DNA from: Streptomyces rishiriensis
Lineage (GTDB): Bacteria; Actinomycetota; Actinomycetes; Streptomycetales; Streptomycetaceae
Direction: 5' to 3'
Assembly (NCBI RefSeq): GCF_003112535.1
Contig: NZ_BEWA01000005.1
Span: 230,024 to 294,023 of the forward strand
Length of the DNA stretch: 64,000 nucleotides
Shown here: positions 27,153 through 35,942 of the stretch, piece by piece
Layout: each line of letters opens with the position of its first letter
Position numbering within the stretch: the stretch's first letter is position 1
Position numbers and translations under genes: made by a program
Notes under the pieces: model-generated
The model's input: only the letters and a program-made list of their open reading frames with translations
Told to the model about the DNA's origin: nothing
Database searches by the model: none

Positions 27153-27176
27153 TTTCCCTAGTAATCCGATAGGAAA
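27153..27176 (-). promoter_or_regulatory. Inverted repeat upstream of the sfnB-like gene
   Basis: TTTCCCTA (27153-27160) and TAGGAAA (27170-27176) face each other across 9 bp in an AT-rich island. On the minus strand TACTAG inside the repeat could serve as a -10 element, so a bound regulator would block transcription. The Rrf2 protein encoded downstream is the leading candidate. The 217 bp between this site and ssuD hold no gene. Confidence 0.5.
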
Positions 27177-27393
27177 ACTATGAAAGCCGGGACGATCCGG
27201 CTGATTCGCTTTCCCGGATGGCGAGTTCGCGAGGGCGGGCGGCCGGGTGGTCGTCCCTGCCCCGGGCTGCCGGCCACCCGGGAGGCGCAGTCCCGGCAGA
27301 TGACCGGGGTGCGCCGGGGGACGGCTCGGGCGGGAAGACGCCCGGGACAGCGAAGTGGCGGCCCTTGCTGAGCGTCGTCGGCGATCACCTGGG

Positions 27394-28554
27394 TCAGCGG
27401 GCGCTCCCGGCCCCGGCGAAGGGGACCTGGGCGGTGGGGGCCGCCTGCTCCCCGTCCGGGTGCCGCCACAGACCCTGCGCCTGAAGCTTCGGCAGCACGC
27501 CCTCGCCGAACCAGTACGCCTCCTCCAGATGCGGATACCCGGAGAAGACGAACTCCTCGATCCCCAGGGCGGCGTACTCCTGGATCCGCTCGGCAACCTC
27601 GGTGTGACTGCCGACCAGGGCGGTCCCCGCACCACCCCGCACCAGCCCGATGCCCGCCCACAGGTTGGGATGGATCTCCAGCCCGTCCCCGCTGCCACCC
27701 CCGTGCAGGGCCAGCATCCGCTGCTGTCCCTCCGACTCACTGCGGGCAAGCCCGGCCTGAACCTGCCGCACGGTCTCCGCGTCGAAGCCCGCCAGCAGCC
27801 GCTCCGCCTCGGCCCAGGCCTGCTCGGAGGTGTCGCGGGTGATGACGTGCAACCGGATTCCGAAGCGGACGCTGCGACCCTCCTGCGCGGCCTGCTTCCG
27901 GATCCAGGCGATCTTCTCGGCGACCTGCGCCGGCGGCTCCCCCCACGTGAGGTAGACGTCGGCATACCGCGCGGCCACCTCCCCGGCGATCGCCGAGGAA
28001 CCACCGAAGTACACCTCGGGCACCGGGTCGGGCACCCGGGCGAGCCTGGCGTCCTCGACATGGAGGTGCTCACCGGACAGGTCGACGGTCTTGCCCTCCC
28101 ACAACCCCCGGACGATTTCGAGGAATTCGCCGGTCCGCCGGTACCGCGCGTCCTTGTCCAGGAAGTCTCCGTAGGCCCGCTGCTCGTGGCTCTCACCGCC
28201 GGTGACCACGTTGAGCAGGAGCCGTCCGCCGGTCTGCCGCTGGAAGGTGGAGGCCATCTGCGCGGCGAGCGTCGGTGAGACGAAGCCGGGGCGGAAGGCG
28301 ACGAGGAACTTCAGGCGCTCGGTGTTCTGGCTGACCATGGCGGTGGTCAGCCAGGCGTCCTCGCACCACGCGCCCGTCGGCGTGAGCGCACCGACGAAGC
28401 CGAGGTCCTCGGCGGCGCGGGCGATCTGGCTCAGGTAGGCGACCGTCGGCGGCCGGTCGCGCCCGGACTCCGTGGCGGGGGTGCCGTGGCCGCCGCCGAC
28501 GACGTGGCGGCTGTCGCCGTTGGTGGGCAGGAACCAGTGGAAGGTGAGGGCCAT
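27394..28554 (-). CDS. ssuD: FMNH2-dependent alkanesulfonate monooxygenase
   Basis: SsuD cleaves C-S bonds of alkanesulfonates, releasing sulfite and aldehyde, with FMNH2 from SsuE. The 386-residue luciferase-like protein has TFHWFLPTNGDSRHVV at the N-terminus, with the family's active-site His (HVVGGGHG), FLVAFRPGFVSPTLAAQM, LLLNVVTGGESHEQRAYGDF and ARYRRTGEFLEIVRGLW, and C-terminal EFVFSGYPHLEEAYWFGEG. It is the last gene of the run sfnG-ssuE-sfnB-ssuD; ATG 28554 is 53 bp behind sfnB. Confidence 0.93.
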   Translation of the reverse strand: MALTFHWFLPTNGDSRHVVGGGHGTPATESGRDRPPTVAYLSQIARAAEDLGFVGALTPTGAWCEDAWLTTAMVSQNTERLKFLVAFRPGFVSPTLAAQMASTFQRQTGGRLLLNVVTGGESHEQRAYGDFLDKDARYRRTGEFLEIVRGLWEGKTVDLSGEHLHVEDARLARVPDPVPEVYFGGSSAIAGEVAARYADVYLTWGEPPAQVAEKIAWIRKQAAQEGRSVRFGIRLHVITRDTSEQAWAEAERLLAGFDAETVRQVQAGLARSESEGQQRMLALHGGGSGDGLEIHPNLWAGIGLVRGGAGTALVGSHTEVAERIQEYAALGIEEFVFSGYPHLEEAYWFGEGVLPKLQAQGLWRHPDGEQAAPTAQVPFAGAGSAR

Positions 28555-28607
28555 GCAGGGGCTCCGTTCGGTGTTCGTCAGCGGTGGTCAGCGGTGGTCA
28601 GCGCTCG

Positions 28608-29804
28608 TCAGAGGAGGCCGTGACGGGGCGGCTTGGCGCCGTTGAGCACGTAACGGCCGATGTGCTGCACCTTCCAGCGGGCCGGATCGTGCAGGGTGTG
28701 GGTGCGCGCGTCACGCCAGTGGCGGTGCAGGCCCAGGGAGCCGAGCGCCGAACGGGTGCCGGAGACCTCGAAAAGTGCGCTGGCGACCTCCACGGCGGCC
28801 TCGGCCGCCGTCACTTTCGCGGCGGCCACGGCGATCGAGGCCTCGGCGGCCGAGTCGTCGGTCAGGTCGGCGCGGGCGTCGTCGACCGCGCGGGCGGCCT
28901 CGCGAAGCAACGCTCCGGCAGCCCGTTCCCTGATCGCCAGTTCGCCGAACCGCTGGATCAGCAGCGGATCCTCCGCGGCGGTCGCGTGCCCTTCGGCTGC
29001 GCTCTCGAACCAGGGGCGGCTCTTCGTACGGACGAACTCCACCGCCTCGGCCAGGGCCCCGGAGGCGATCCCTGCGTCGATGGCCGCATGCAGCAACTGA
29101 GCTACCGCGCCGTGGAGTTGGGGACCCCGGAAGGTGAGGTGGTGCGGCACGACACGGTCGGCGGGCACGGGCACAGACTCCAGGCGGACGGTTCCGCTGG
29201 CGGTGGTGCGCTGTCCCATGCCGTCCCAGTCGTCCACGACGGTGAGGCCGGGCGCGTCGCGCGGGACGTACGCCACGTGCAGCGTGTCGTCCTCGGTGCG
29301 GGCGAGGACGGGGATCCAGTGGGCGAACAGCGCGCCGGTGGAGTAGTGCTTGACGCCGTCGAGTGCGTACGACCCGTCCGGGAGCCGGGCGAGGCGGGTG
29401 CGGATGTCCTGGACGTGCTGCGTGCCCGCCTCGGACTGGGCGTTGCCGAACCGTTTGCCGGCCAGTACCTCGCCGAAGAAGAACTCCTGCTGCTCGTCAG
29501 TCCCCTGCCGGCGCAGCACGTTGACGTACACGTAGTGGCTCTGCGGGATCTGGGCGAGGCTGGCGTCGGCGGCTGAGAGCAGTCGGAAGATCTCGGCGAG
29601 CGTGACCGCACGGACGTCCGCGCCGCCGAACCGGGCGGGCACGGTCACGGCGAGCAGCCCGGAGGCGGACAGCCGTTCCAGCTCCGTGTGCGGGAGCCTG
29701 CGCCGCGCGTCCCGCTCGGCTGCGCCCTTGCGGAAGCCCGCGGCCAGCTCCGCGGCCACCGCAAGGGCCTCGACGTCGTCCGCGATGACGTGCGGGACGC
29801 TCAT
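28608..29804 (-). CDS. sfnB: SfnB-family sulfur acquisition oxidoreductase
   Basis: A 398-residue acyl-CoA-dehydrogenase-fold flavoprotein. Typical SfnB phrases are ARFGGADVRAVTLAEIFRLL, IPQSHYVYVNVLRRQGTDEQ, YALDGVKHYSTGALFAHWIP and HRHWRDARTHTLHDPARWKV. In Pseudomonas, sfnB accompanies sfnG in dimethyl sulfone use, as here. The start overlaps the ssuE stop (ATGA), implying coupled translation. It is paralogous to the product of 25744-26964 (similar C-terminal RNARTHTL/RDARTHTL signature), so the island carries two members of this family with presumably different substrates. Confidence 0.9.
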   Translation of the reverse strand: MSVPHVIADDVEALAVAAELAAGFRKGAAERDARRRLPHTELERLSASGLLAVTVPARFGGADVRAVTLAEIFRLLSAADASLAQIPQSHYVYVNVLRRQGTDEQQEFFFGEVLAGKRFGNAQSEAGTQHVQDIRTRLARLPDGSYALDGVKHYSTGALFAHWIPVLARTEDDTLHVAYVPRDAPGLTVVDDWDGMGQRTTASGTVRLESVPVPADRVVPHHLTFRGPQLHGAVAQLLHAAIDAGIASGALAEAVEFVRTKSRPWFESAAEGHATAAEDPLLIQRFGELAIRERAAGALLREAARAVDDARADLTDDSAAEASIAVAAAKVTAAEAAVEVASALFEVSGTRSALGSLGLHRHWRDARTHTLHDPARWKVQHIGRYVLNGAKPPRHGLL

Positions 29805-30358
29805 CCGGCGGCCGCCAGGAGCGTCGTCCGACCGCCCAGCGCGGCCGAGAACCGGTCCGTCACCTGGGCGAGGGCCTCGGCCGAGCCCGGCGCGACGGTC
29901 AGCGTGCCGTCCTCGCCCACCGTGATGTCCTTGTCGAGCGTGAACCAGCCCGGCGTGACATGGGCCGGGCCCATGGAGGCGAGGACCGGGCGCAGGGCGT
30001 AGTCGATGGCCAGGACGTGGGCGGTGGAGCCGCCGGTGGCCAGCGGGAGGACCGTCTTGCCCGCCAGGGCGTACTGCGGGAGCAGGTCGAGCAGGGACTT
30101 CAGCAGCCCCGCGTAGGCGGCCTTGTAGACGGGGGTACCGATCACCACCCCGTCCGCCTGCGCGAACAGGGCGGTGGCCCGGACGATCGCCGGGTGAGCG
30201 AAGTCGGCCCCGAGCAGCGCCTCGGCCGGCAGGGTACGAACATCCAGCGCCATCACCTCGTGCCCCTGCGCGATGAGCCGCTCGTCCAGGTGGCGCAGCA
30301 GCCGGGCGGTGCCGGAGGTCGCGGAGGGGCTTCCGGAGACGGACAGGACAGTGGCCAT
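29801..30358 (-). CDS. ssuE: NAD(P)H-dependent FMN reductase of the SsuE/MsuE type
   Basis: A 185-residue flavodoxin-fold reductase that supplies FMNH2 to SsuD, SfnG and the related monooxygenases. Signature elements are the phosphate loop SVSGSPSATSGTARLLRHL, GVVIGTPVYKAAYAGLLKSL and KTVLPLATGGSTAHVLAID. ATG 30358 is preceded by a GAAAGGTCC site. It is the second gene of the operon, 42 nt behind sfnG. Confidence 0.93.
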   Translation of the reverse strand: MATVLSVSGSPSATSGTARLLRHLDERLIAQGHEVMALDVRTLPAEALLGADFAHPAIVRATALFAQADGVVIGTPVYKAAYAGLLKSLLDLLPQYALAGKTVLPLATGGSTAHVLAIDYALRPVLASMGPAHVTPGWFTLDKDITVGEDGTLTVAPGSAEALAQVTDRFSAALGGRTTLLAAAG

Positions 30359-30399
30359 GGGAGGACCTTTCGGTTCGTCGTTTCGTGTGCGGCCCGCGG

Positions 30400-31536
30400 T
30401 CAGACGCGGGCAGCGGCGGGCTCGGACGCGGCTTCCCGTGCCTCCAGTTCGCGCACCAGGGGCAGCACCCGCCTGCCGAAGTACTCGACCTCCTCCAGGT
30501 AGTGCAGGAAGCCGAGGAGGAAGAGGTCGACGCCGAGCCGCTTGTAGGCGACGATCCGCTCGGCGATCTGCTCGGGGGTGCCGATCAGACCCGTGCGGAA
30601 GCCGTCGTTGTACTGGACGAGATCCTCGAACGTGGAGTCCTGCCACATGCCCTTGCCGTCGCGGGTGGACGGGCCGGCCTGCTGGACGGCGTCGCGGAAG
30701 CCGTCCACGGCCCGGGTGTCGGCCTTGGCGACGATCTCGCGGAGCGTGTCGCGGGCTTCGGCCTCGGTGTCGCGGGCGATGAGGAAGCCGTTGAGGCCGA
30801 ACCTCGGTGCGGTACGGCCCGCTTGGGCGGCGGAGGCACGGACGTCCCGGATCTGCTCGGTGACGCCGTCGAAGTCCTTGCCGTTGGAGAAGTACCAGTC
30901 GGAGACGCGGCCGGCCATGGCGCGGGCGGCGGTGGAGTTGCCGCCCTGGAAGATCTCCGGGTGAGGGCGCTCGGGGGTGCCGAGTGGCTTGGGCTTGAGG
31001 GAGAAGTCGCGCAACCGGTAGAAGTCACCGGCGAGTTCGGCATGGTCCTCGGTCCAGATCTGCCGCAGGGCGCGGATGAACTCCTCCGAGCGCCGGTAGC
31101 GTTCGTCGTGCTCCAGCCAGGGCTCGCCCAGCGCGGTGAACTCGCCCTTGAACCAGCCCGATACGACGTTGACGGCGAAGCGGCCCTTCGACAGGTGGTC
31201 GGCGGTGGCCCCGAACTTGGCGAGCACGCCCGGGTGCCACAGGCCGGGATGCACGGCCGCGATGACCTTCAGCCGCTGCGTGGCGAGGAGCATGGCCAGG
31301 CTGAAACTGGTCGACTCGTGCTGGTACTCGGCGCCGTAGCCGGCCATGTAGCGGACCTGGCTGAGGGCGTAGTCGAAGCCGTTGTTCTCGGCGAGGACGG
31401 CGAGTTCGCGGTTGTAGTCGTAGCCCCAGTCGGTGCGCTGCTCGATCTTGCTGGTGACCAGACCGCCACTGACGTTCGGCACCCAGTAGGCGAAGCGGAC
31501 GGGATCGGGTCCGGGGTATGCGGAGGAGGCGGGCAT
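30400..31536 (-). CDS. sfnG: FMNH2-dependent dimethyl sulfone monooxygenase
   Basis: SfnG converts dimethyl sulfone to methanesulfinate and formaldehyde. The 378-residue luciferase-family protein has RFAYWVPNVSGGLVTSKIEQ at its N-terminus, the SfnG hallmark, plus NNGFDYALSQVRYMAGYGAE, VNVVSGWFKGEFTALGEPWL, EIFQGGNSTAARAMAGRVSD and FLLGFLHYLEEVEYFGRRVL. It is the first gene of sfnG-ssuE-sfnB-ssuD and is preceded, 176 nt upstream, by a short cysteine-containing leader ORF. The intervening RNA can form small hairpins (31691-31703 and 31624-31638). Confidence 0.93.
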   Translation of the reverse strand: MPASSAYPGPDPVRFAYWVPNVSGGLVTSKIEQRTDWGYDYNRELAVLAENNGFDYALSQVRYMAGYGAEYQHESTSFSLAMLLATQRLKVIAAVHPGLWHPGVLAKFGATADHLSKGRFAVNVVSGWFKGEFTALGEPWLEHDERYRRSEEFIRALRQIWTEDHAELAGDFYRLRDFSLKPKPLGTPERPHPEIFQGGNSTAARAMAGRVSDWYFSNGKDFDGVTEQIRDVRASAAQAGRTAPRFGLNGFLIARDTEAEARDTLREIVAKADTRAVDGFRDAVQQAGPSTRDGKGMWQDSTFEDLVQYNDGFRTGLIGTPEQIAERIVAYKRLGVDLFLLGFLHYLEEVEYFGRRVLPLVRELEAREAASEPAAARV

Positions 31537-31711
31537 GGGAACTCCTGGCAGGGAATGCTGCGCGGGCGGGACGAATGAGCTCCGCGGAATTCAGACACGC
31601 TGGAGCGGCGTTTTCCGGGAAAGCCGTCGTCACGACGGAGATGAGCCGGGGCCGGAATGCACGGCAGGCAGTCGTGGAGGGAGCGGGTGGGAGGGTTTCC
31701 CTCGGGTGCGC

Positions 31712-31792
31712 TCAGACCCGACAGCGACAGAAGGCGCTGGATACACGCGCAAGGTCGACGTGGCGTCGCTGCGTGAGGTCCTGTCGCTTCAT
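31712..31792 (-). CDS. Cysteine leader peptide 1, upstream of sfnG
   Basis: A 26-residue ORF with the core QRRHVDLARVSSAFCRC and cysteine codons at positions 22 and 24. It belongs to the streptomycete short leader peptides that precede sulfur genes; four relatives occur in this window. No Shine-Dalgarno is present, and the likely promoter places the transcript start within a few nt of the ATG, so it may be read as a leaderless ORF. Stalling at the Cys codons when charged tRNA-Cys is scarce would change folding of the 176-nt RNA before sfnG; that mechanism is inference. Confidence 0.78.
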   Translation of the reverse strand: MKRQDLTQRRHVDLARVSSAFCRCRV

Positions 31793-31799
31793 GTCATCG

Positions 31800-31829
31800 A
31801 TCGAACCAGGAGGGAGTCCGGCCGGTCAA
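31800..31829 (-). promoter_or_regulatory. Promoter of leader peptide 1 and the sfnG operon
   Basis: On the minus strand TTGACC (31824-31829), 18 bp, TTCGAT (31800-31805), then 7 nt to the leader ATG. The same layout is seen for leader peptide 3. Confidence 0.6.
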
Positions 31830-31886
31830 GAACGCCCGGATGTGATTCCACATGGTGAGAGTCGGTATTCACGAGGTTGTGACAGG

Positions 31887-32547
31887 GATGTTCGCGATCT
31901 CGAGCGCGAGCTCGGCGTGGACCTGCTGGAGCGCAAGCGGTCCGGGGCGAAGATCAGTGATGAGGGCAGGGAGCTGCTGCCGCACATCACGAGTGTGCTG
32001 GACGCGGTGGACCGGCTGCGCGGCGCGGCCGGCGACCAGCACCGCATCAGCCGTATGGTCCGGCTCGGCACGGTGAACACGGCCACCGTGCCGCTGGTCA
32101 TCCCGACCGTGCGGGAGTTCCGGGCCTCGCACCCGGTCACGCAGGTGGAGTTGGTCGGCGCGCAGCAGGCGGACATCCACCGTGGACTGCTGGAGGGCGC
32201 CTTCGACCTGGGACTGGTGAACTACCTCCGGGGCGACGACATGCCGCCGGGCTTCGAGACGACCGAGTTGCTGTGCGGCCGGCCGGTGGTGTGCGTGCGT
32301 CCGGACAGTCTGCTGGCGGCCCTGGACGCGGTGGACGCGGACAGTCTCCTGGCCGAGCCGCTGGTCGTGATGCGATCCGGCTATGTGATGCACCGTTTCG
32401 TGCACCGGCTGCTCCGTGGCCGGACTCCGTCCTTCTCGTACTCCACCGACGGCGCGGAGATGGGCAAGCTGATGGTGGCCGAAGGGCCGGGGGCCACGGT
32501 GCTGCCGGACTTCAGCGTCGTCGGCGACCCTCTGGAGCGACGGGGCG
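31887..32547 (+). pseudogene. LysR-family regulator remnant, lacking both ends
   Basis: The translation from RDVRDLERELGVDLLERKRS to TVLPDFSVVGDPLERRG is unmistakable LysR-type regulator: the end of the winged helix, the linker and most of the effector domain (VPLVIPTVREFRASHPVTQV, HRGLLEGAFDLGLVNYLRGD). The first 50-60 residues with the recognition helix are missing, and the last 40 or so are replaced at about 32547 by antisense sequence of the neighbouring monooxygenase remnant. It cannot bind DNA. It lies divergently from the sfnG operon, so it was probably its former activator. Confidence 0.8.
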
Positions 32548-32550
32548 CAG

Positions 32551-33191
32551 TGCCGGATCAACTCGGCATACGGCTCGACGGGGTTGGTCACGTTCGCCGA
32601 GAACAGCGGGTCGCCGTGGCGGGCCGCCAGGTCGACGGACTCCTTGCTGGTCGCGCTGCCGTGCCAGATCCGGACCGGCCGCTGATAGGGCCGCGGCCAC
32701 ACCTCGGCCTCCGTCAGCGGGGGACGGAAGCGGGTGTCGGCGGTGACCTTGTCCTGGCGCCAGATCTTGCGGAAGACCTCGTAGCTCTCGGCGTTGCGGT
32801 CCCACTGGTCCTCAGGGGTGACGTGGAACAGGTCGCGCTGAGCGGCGCCGTTGCCCTTGCCGATGATCAGGTCGAGACGCCCGCCGGACAGGTGGTCGAG
32901 GGTGGCGTAGTCCTCGTATGCCCGGACCGGGTCCAGCAGGCTGAGCGTCGTGACGGCCGTGAACAGGCGGATCCTCTTCGTCAGGGCGGCCACATGGCTG
33001 AGTACGACGGTCGGTGAGGAGGAGATGAACGGCCGCTCGTGCCGCTCCCCCACGCCGAAGCCGTCGAAGCCCAGCTCCTCCGCGAGCAGCGCGTTGTCGA
33101 GGACCTCGCGGAAGCGGTCGTGGGTCGCCTTCTGTATCCCGGTGAGGGGATCCGGGCGGTGCACGATGAGGGTGATGGCGAGGAATTTCAC
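32551..33191 (-). pseudogene. LLM flavin monooxygenase, C-terminal half lost
   Basis: GTG 33191 overlaps the stop of the upstream gene (GTGA) and starts a luciferase-like monooxygenase: KFLAITLIVHRPDPLTGIQK, GFDGFGVGERHERPFISSSP, ATLDHLSGGRLDLIIGKGNG, ending SANVTNPVEPYAELIRH. At about 32550 the sequence switches to the antisense of the LysR remnant. About 215 of the usual 350-370 residues remain. Both genes are cut at their 3' ends at the same point, which shows a single deletion between convergent genes. Confidence 0.8.
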
Positions 33192-34600
33192 GACGCCGCC
33201 CGCTCCTCGCCCCTCAGGTCGTCCGTGGGGGTCCCGCCGCTCGAGCGAGGCCGAGAGCGGGGGAGGTCGAGGCCGAGGTGGTGGCGGAGGGTCGGGCCCT
33301 CGTAGTCGCTGCGGAACACTCCCTGTTCCTGCAGGAGCGGGACGACCTTGTCGGCGAAGTCGTCCAAGCCGGTGGGGGTGATGTGCGGGACGAGGATGAA
33401 GCCGTCGCTCGCGTCCGCCTGGACGTACTCGTTGATGGTGCGGGCGACGGTCGACGGGGAGCCGATGAAGTTCTGGCGGTTGCCGGTCTCGATGACCAGG
33501 TCGCGGATCGACCAGTTGTTGGCCGCGGCCAGCTCACGCCACTCGCGGGCGGTGGCCAGCGGGTCGCGGTACATGCGGACCTGGGCACGGCCCTTGGAGA
33601 TGTGGTCGTCGCTGACGTCGGGGTCGATGCCGGGAAGCGGGCCCTCGGGGTCGTAGGAGGACAGGTCCCGGTTCCAGACGAACTCCAGGTGCTTGATGGC
33701 GGTGGCCCCGCTGACCTGCTGCCGGCGCACTTCCCTGGCCAGTTCCCCGGCCTCTTCGTCCGTGTCGGCGAGGACGAAGCTCGCGGCGGGCAGGATGAGC
33801 AGTTCGTCGTGGCGGCGGCCGTACTTGGCGAGGCGGCTCTTGACGTCCGAGTAGAAGGCCCGGCCTCCTTCGAGAGTGGCGTACCGGCTGAAGATCGCGT
33901 CGGCGTCGGAGGCGGCGAACTCGCGGCCCTCGTCGGAGTCGCCCGCCTGGAAGACGACGGGACGGCCCTGCGGGGAGCGGGGCACGTTGAACTGACCGTG
34001 GATGTCGAAGTGCCGGCCGGTGTGGACGAAGGAGCCGGCTTTCGCGTCCCGCAGGAAGGCGCCGGTCGCCCGGTCGGCGATGATCTCGTCGCCGTGCCAG
34101 GAGTCGAAGAGTTCCTGGGTGGTGGCCAGGAACTCCTTGGCGCGGGAGTAGCGCTCCTCCTGCGGGAGGAAGCCGCCGCGGCGGAAGTTCTCGCCGGTGA
34201 AGGCGTCCCAGGAGGTGACGACGTTCCAGGCGGAGCGGCCGCCGGAGAGGTGGTCGAGACTCGCGAACTGGCGGGCGACCTCGTATGGCTCGTTGAAGGT
34301 GGAGTTGATGGTGCCGGTCAGGCCGAGGTATTCGGTGACGGCGGCGAGCGCGGCGAGGACCGTGAAGGTGTCAGGGCGGCCGACGACGTCCAAGTCGTAG
34401 ATTTTTCCGCCCTGTTCGCGGAGCCTGAGTCCCTCGGCGAGGAAGAGGAAGTCGAACTTGGCGCGTTCGGCGGTCTGCGCGAAGTGCACGAAGGAGCTGA
34501 ACTCGATGTGGCTGCCGGCTTTCGGGTCGCTCCACACGGTGGTGTTGTTGACGCCGGGGAAGTGCGCGGCCAGATGGATCTGCTTCAGCGGCTTGCTCAT
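33188..34600 (-). CDS. NtaA/SnaA/DszA-family FMNH2-dependent monooxygenase
   Basis: A 470-residue luciferase-like monooxygenase of the large NtaA/DszA subgroup: IHLAAHFPGVNNTTVWSDP, FLFLAEGLRLREQ, TINSTFNEPYEVARQFASLD, SGGRSAWNVVTSWDAFTGEN, FRRGGFLPQEERYSRAKEFL, VPRSPQGRPVVFQAGDSDEG, and the C-terminal DGFILVPHITPTGLDDFADK. Such enzymes open sulfur or nitrogen heterocycles, sulfones or chelates using FMNH2. It is the second gene behind leader peptide 2, 21 bp after the next monooxygenase gene. The substrate is unknown; an organosulfur compound is likely from context. Confidence 0.9.
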   Translation of the reverse strand: MSKPLKQIHLAAHFPGVNNTTVWSDPKAGSHIEFSSFVHFAQTAERAKFDFLFLAEGLRLREQGGKIYDLDVVGRPDTFTVLAALAAVTEYLGLTGTINSTFNEPYEVARQFASLDHLSGGRSAWNVVTSWDAFTGENFRRGGFLPQEERYSRAKEFLATTQELFDSWHGDEIIADRATGAFLRDAKAGSFVHTGRHFDIHGQFNVPRSPQGRPVVFQAGDSDEGREFAASDADAIFSRYATLEGGRAFYSDVKSRLAKYGRRHDELLILPAASFVLADTDEEAGELAREVRRQQVSGATAIKHLEFVWNRDLSSYDPEGPLPGIDPDVSDDHISKGRAQVRMYRDPLATAREWRELAAANNWSIRDLVIETGNRQNFIGSPSTVARTINEYVQADASDGFILVPHITPTGLDDFADKVVPLLQEQGVFRSDYEGPTLRHHLGLDLPRSRPRSSGGTPTDDLRGEERAAS

Positions 34601-34621
34601 GTCGGTGTGGTCCTTCCGGCT

Positions 34622-35839
34622 TCAGGCGGTGGTGGCTGCGGCGTAGCGGCTGGCGGGGCGGGTCAGGCCCAGCAGACCGCGCAGGGTGTCGGCCTCGTAC
34701 GCGGTGCGGAAGACGCCCCGGCGCTGGAGTTCGGGGACCAGCCCACGGGTGATGGCCGGGAGGTCGTGGCCGGCGACGGCGGGCCGCAACCGGAACCCAC
34801 TCAGCCCCTCTGCCGCCAACGCCTGAAGGAGGTCGGCGAGTTGGGCGGGTGTGCCGGCGAAGACGCGCGCGTCGCTGGTGTACGGCTCCCCCGCCAGGGC
34901 GTCGAGGCGGGTGCGCCGGTCCTCGGCGGCGGCCTGCTCGTCGTCCAGGAAGACCACCAAGTCACCGAAGATGTGCACGAGTTCACCGGCGCGTCCGGCA
35001 GCCTCCTGCTCGGCCCGGATCTCGGCGACAATCGCCCGGGCGTGGTCGGTGTCGTGCGGGGTGACATAGCCGACATCGGCCTGGCGGGCGACCAGCCGGT
35101 ACGGGACGGCCTGGTGGGCGAGGGAGGTGACGAGGGGCTGGCCCTGCGGTGGGCGCGGGGTGATGGAGGGGCCCTTGACGCTGAAGTGCGTGCCCTCGAA
35201 GTCGATGTAGTGGAGCTTGTCACGGTCTACGAAGCGGCCGGTGGCGACGTCGCGGATCTCGGCGTCGTCCTCCCAGCTGTCCCAGAGGCGACGGACGACC
35301 TCGACGTAGTCGGCGGCCTCGTCGAAGTGGCCGGTGAGCCGCTCCTGTCCGGCCGGGCTCTGGAGTTCCGCCAGGTCGATCGGCGGGAAGGCACGGCGGC
35401 CGAAGTGGTCGGCCTCGTGCGGGCGGGCGCTGATCTGCACGCGCAGGCCGGCCCGGCCGGTGCTGACGTAGTCGAGGGTGGCGATCGCCTTGGAGATGTG
35501 GAACGGCTCCGTGTGGGTGGCGATCACGGTCGGCACCAGTCCGATGTGCCGGGTGAGCGGTGCGATGCGGGATGCGATCAGCACGGCGTCCAGGCGGCCG
35601 CGGACCTGGTCGGTACGGCCGTCCAGCTCGCCGTAGCGGGAGGACTGCAGGCCGAGGCCGTCCTCGAAGGTGACGAAGTCGAGCAGGCCGCGCTCGGCCT
35701 CGGCGACCAGGTCGGCCCAGTAGCCGGCGGTGAACAGGTCCCGGGGGCGCGCGACCGGCTCACGCCAGGAGGCGGGGTGCCAGCCGGTGCCGTCAAGGGC
35801 GACGGCAAGGTGCAGGTGGGAAGAGGGAGTTGAGGACAC
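34622..35839 (-). CDS. LLM-class flavin-dependent monooxygenase
   Basis: A 405-residue luciferase-fold protein with HLAVALDGTGWHPASWREPV, DFVTFEDGLGLQSSRYGELD, TVIATHTEPFHISKAIATLD and STGRAGLRVQISARPHEADH, and a C-terminal SGFRLRPAVAGHDLPAITRG. It belongs to the NtaA/DszA-like group but is more divergent than its neighbour. GTG 35839 follows AGGAAGG. It is first in a three-gene unit whose last member is truncated, and begins 104 nt behind leader peptide 2. Confidence 0.9.
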   Translation of the reverse strand: MSSTPSSHLHLAVALDGTGWHPASWREPVARPRDLFTAGYWADLVAEAERGLLDFVTFEDGLGLQSSRYGELDGRTDQVRGRLDAVLIASRIAPLTRHIGLVPTVIATHTEPFHISKAIATLDYVSTGRAGLRVQISARPHEADHFGRRAFPPIDLAELQSPAGQERLTGHFDEAADYVEVVRRLWDSWEDDAEIRDVATGRFVDRDKLHYIDFEGTHFSVKGPSITPRPPQGQPLVTSLAHQAVPYRLVARQADVGYVTPHDTDHARAIVAEIRAEQEAAGRAGELVHIFGDLVVFLDDEQAAAEDRRTRLDALAGEPYTSDARVFAGTPAQLADLLQALAAEGLSGFRLRPAVAGHDLPAITRGLVPELQRRGVFRTAYEADTLRGLLGLTRPASRYAAATTA

Positions 35840-35942
35840 GAGGGTGCCTTCCTGGAGGTCCGTACAAGATCACCGGCCCGCGGAGCGGGGCGAACGGTGG
35901 TGGGCGACCGCAGGGAGATGGGGCCCGGCCGAAGACTGGGGG

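Noticed and set aside
33278..35833. Open frame of 851 codons on the plus strand
   Set aside because: Shadow of the two LLM monooxygenase genes; the translation is Gly/Val/Asp-repetitive without motifs. The same reasoning removed long shadows over the P-type ATPase, the peptide transporter, helD, the histidine kinase and phosphoketolase.
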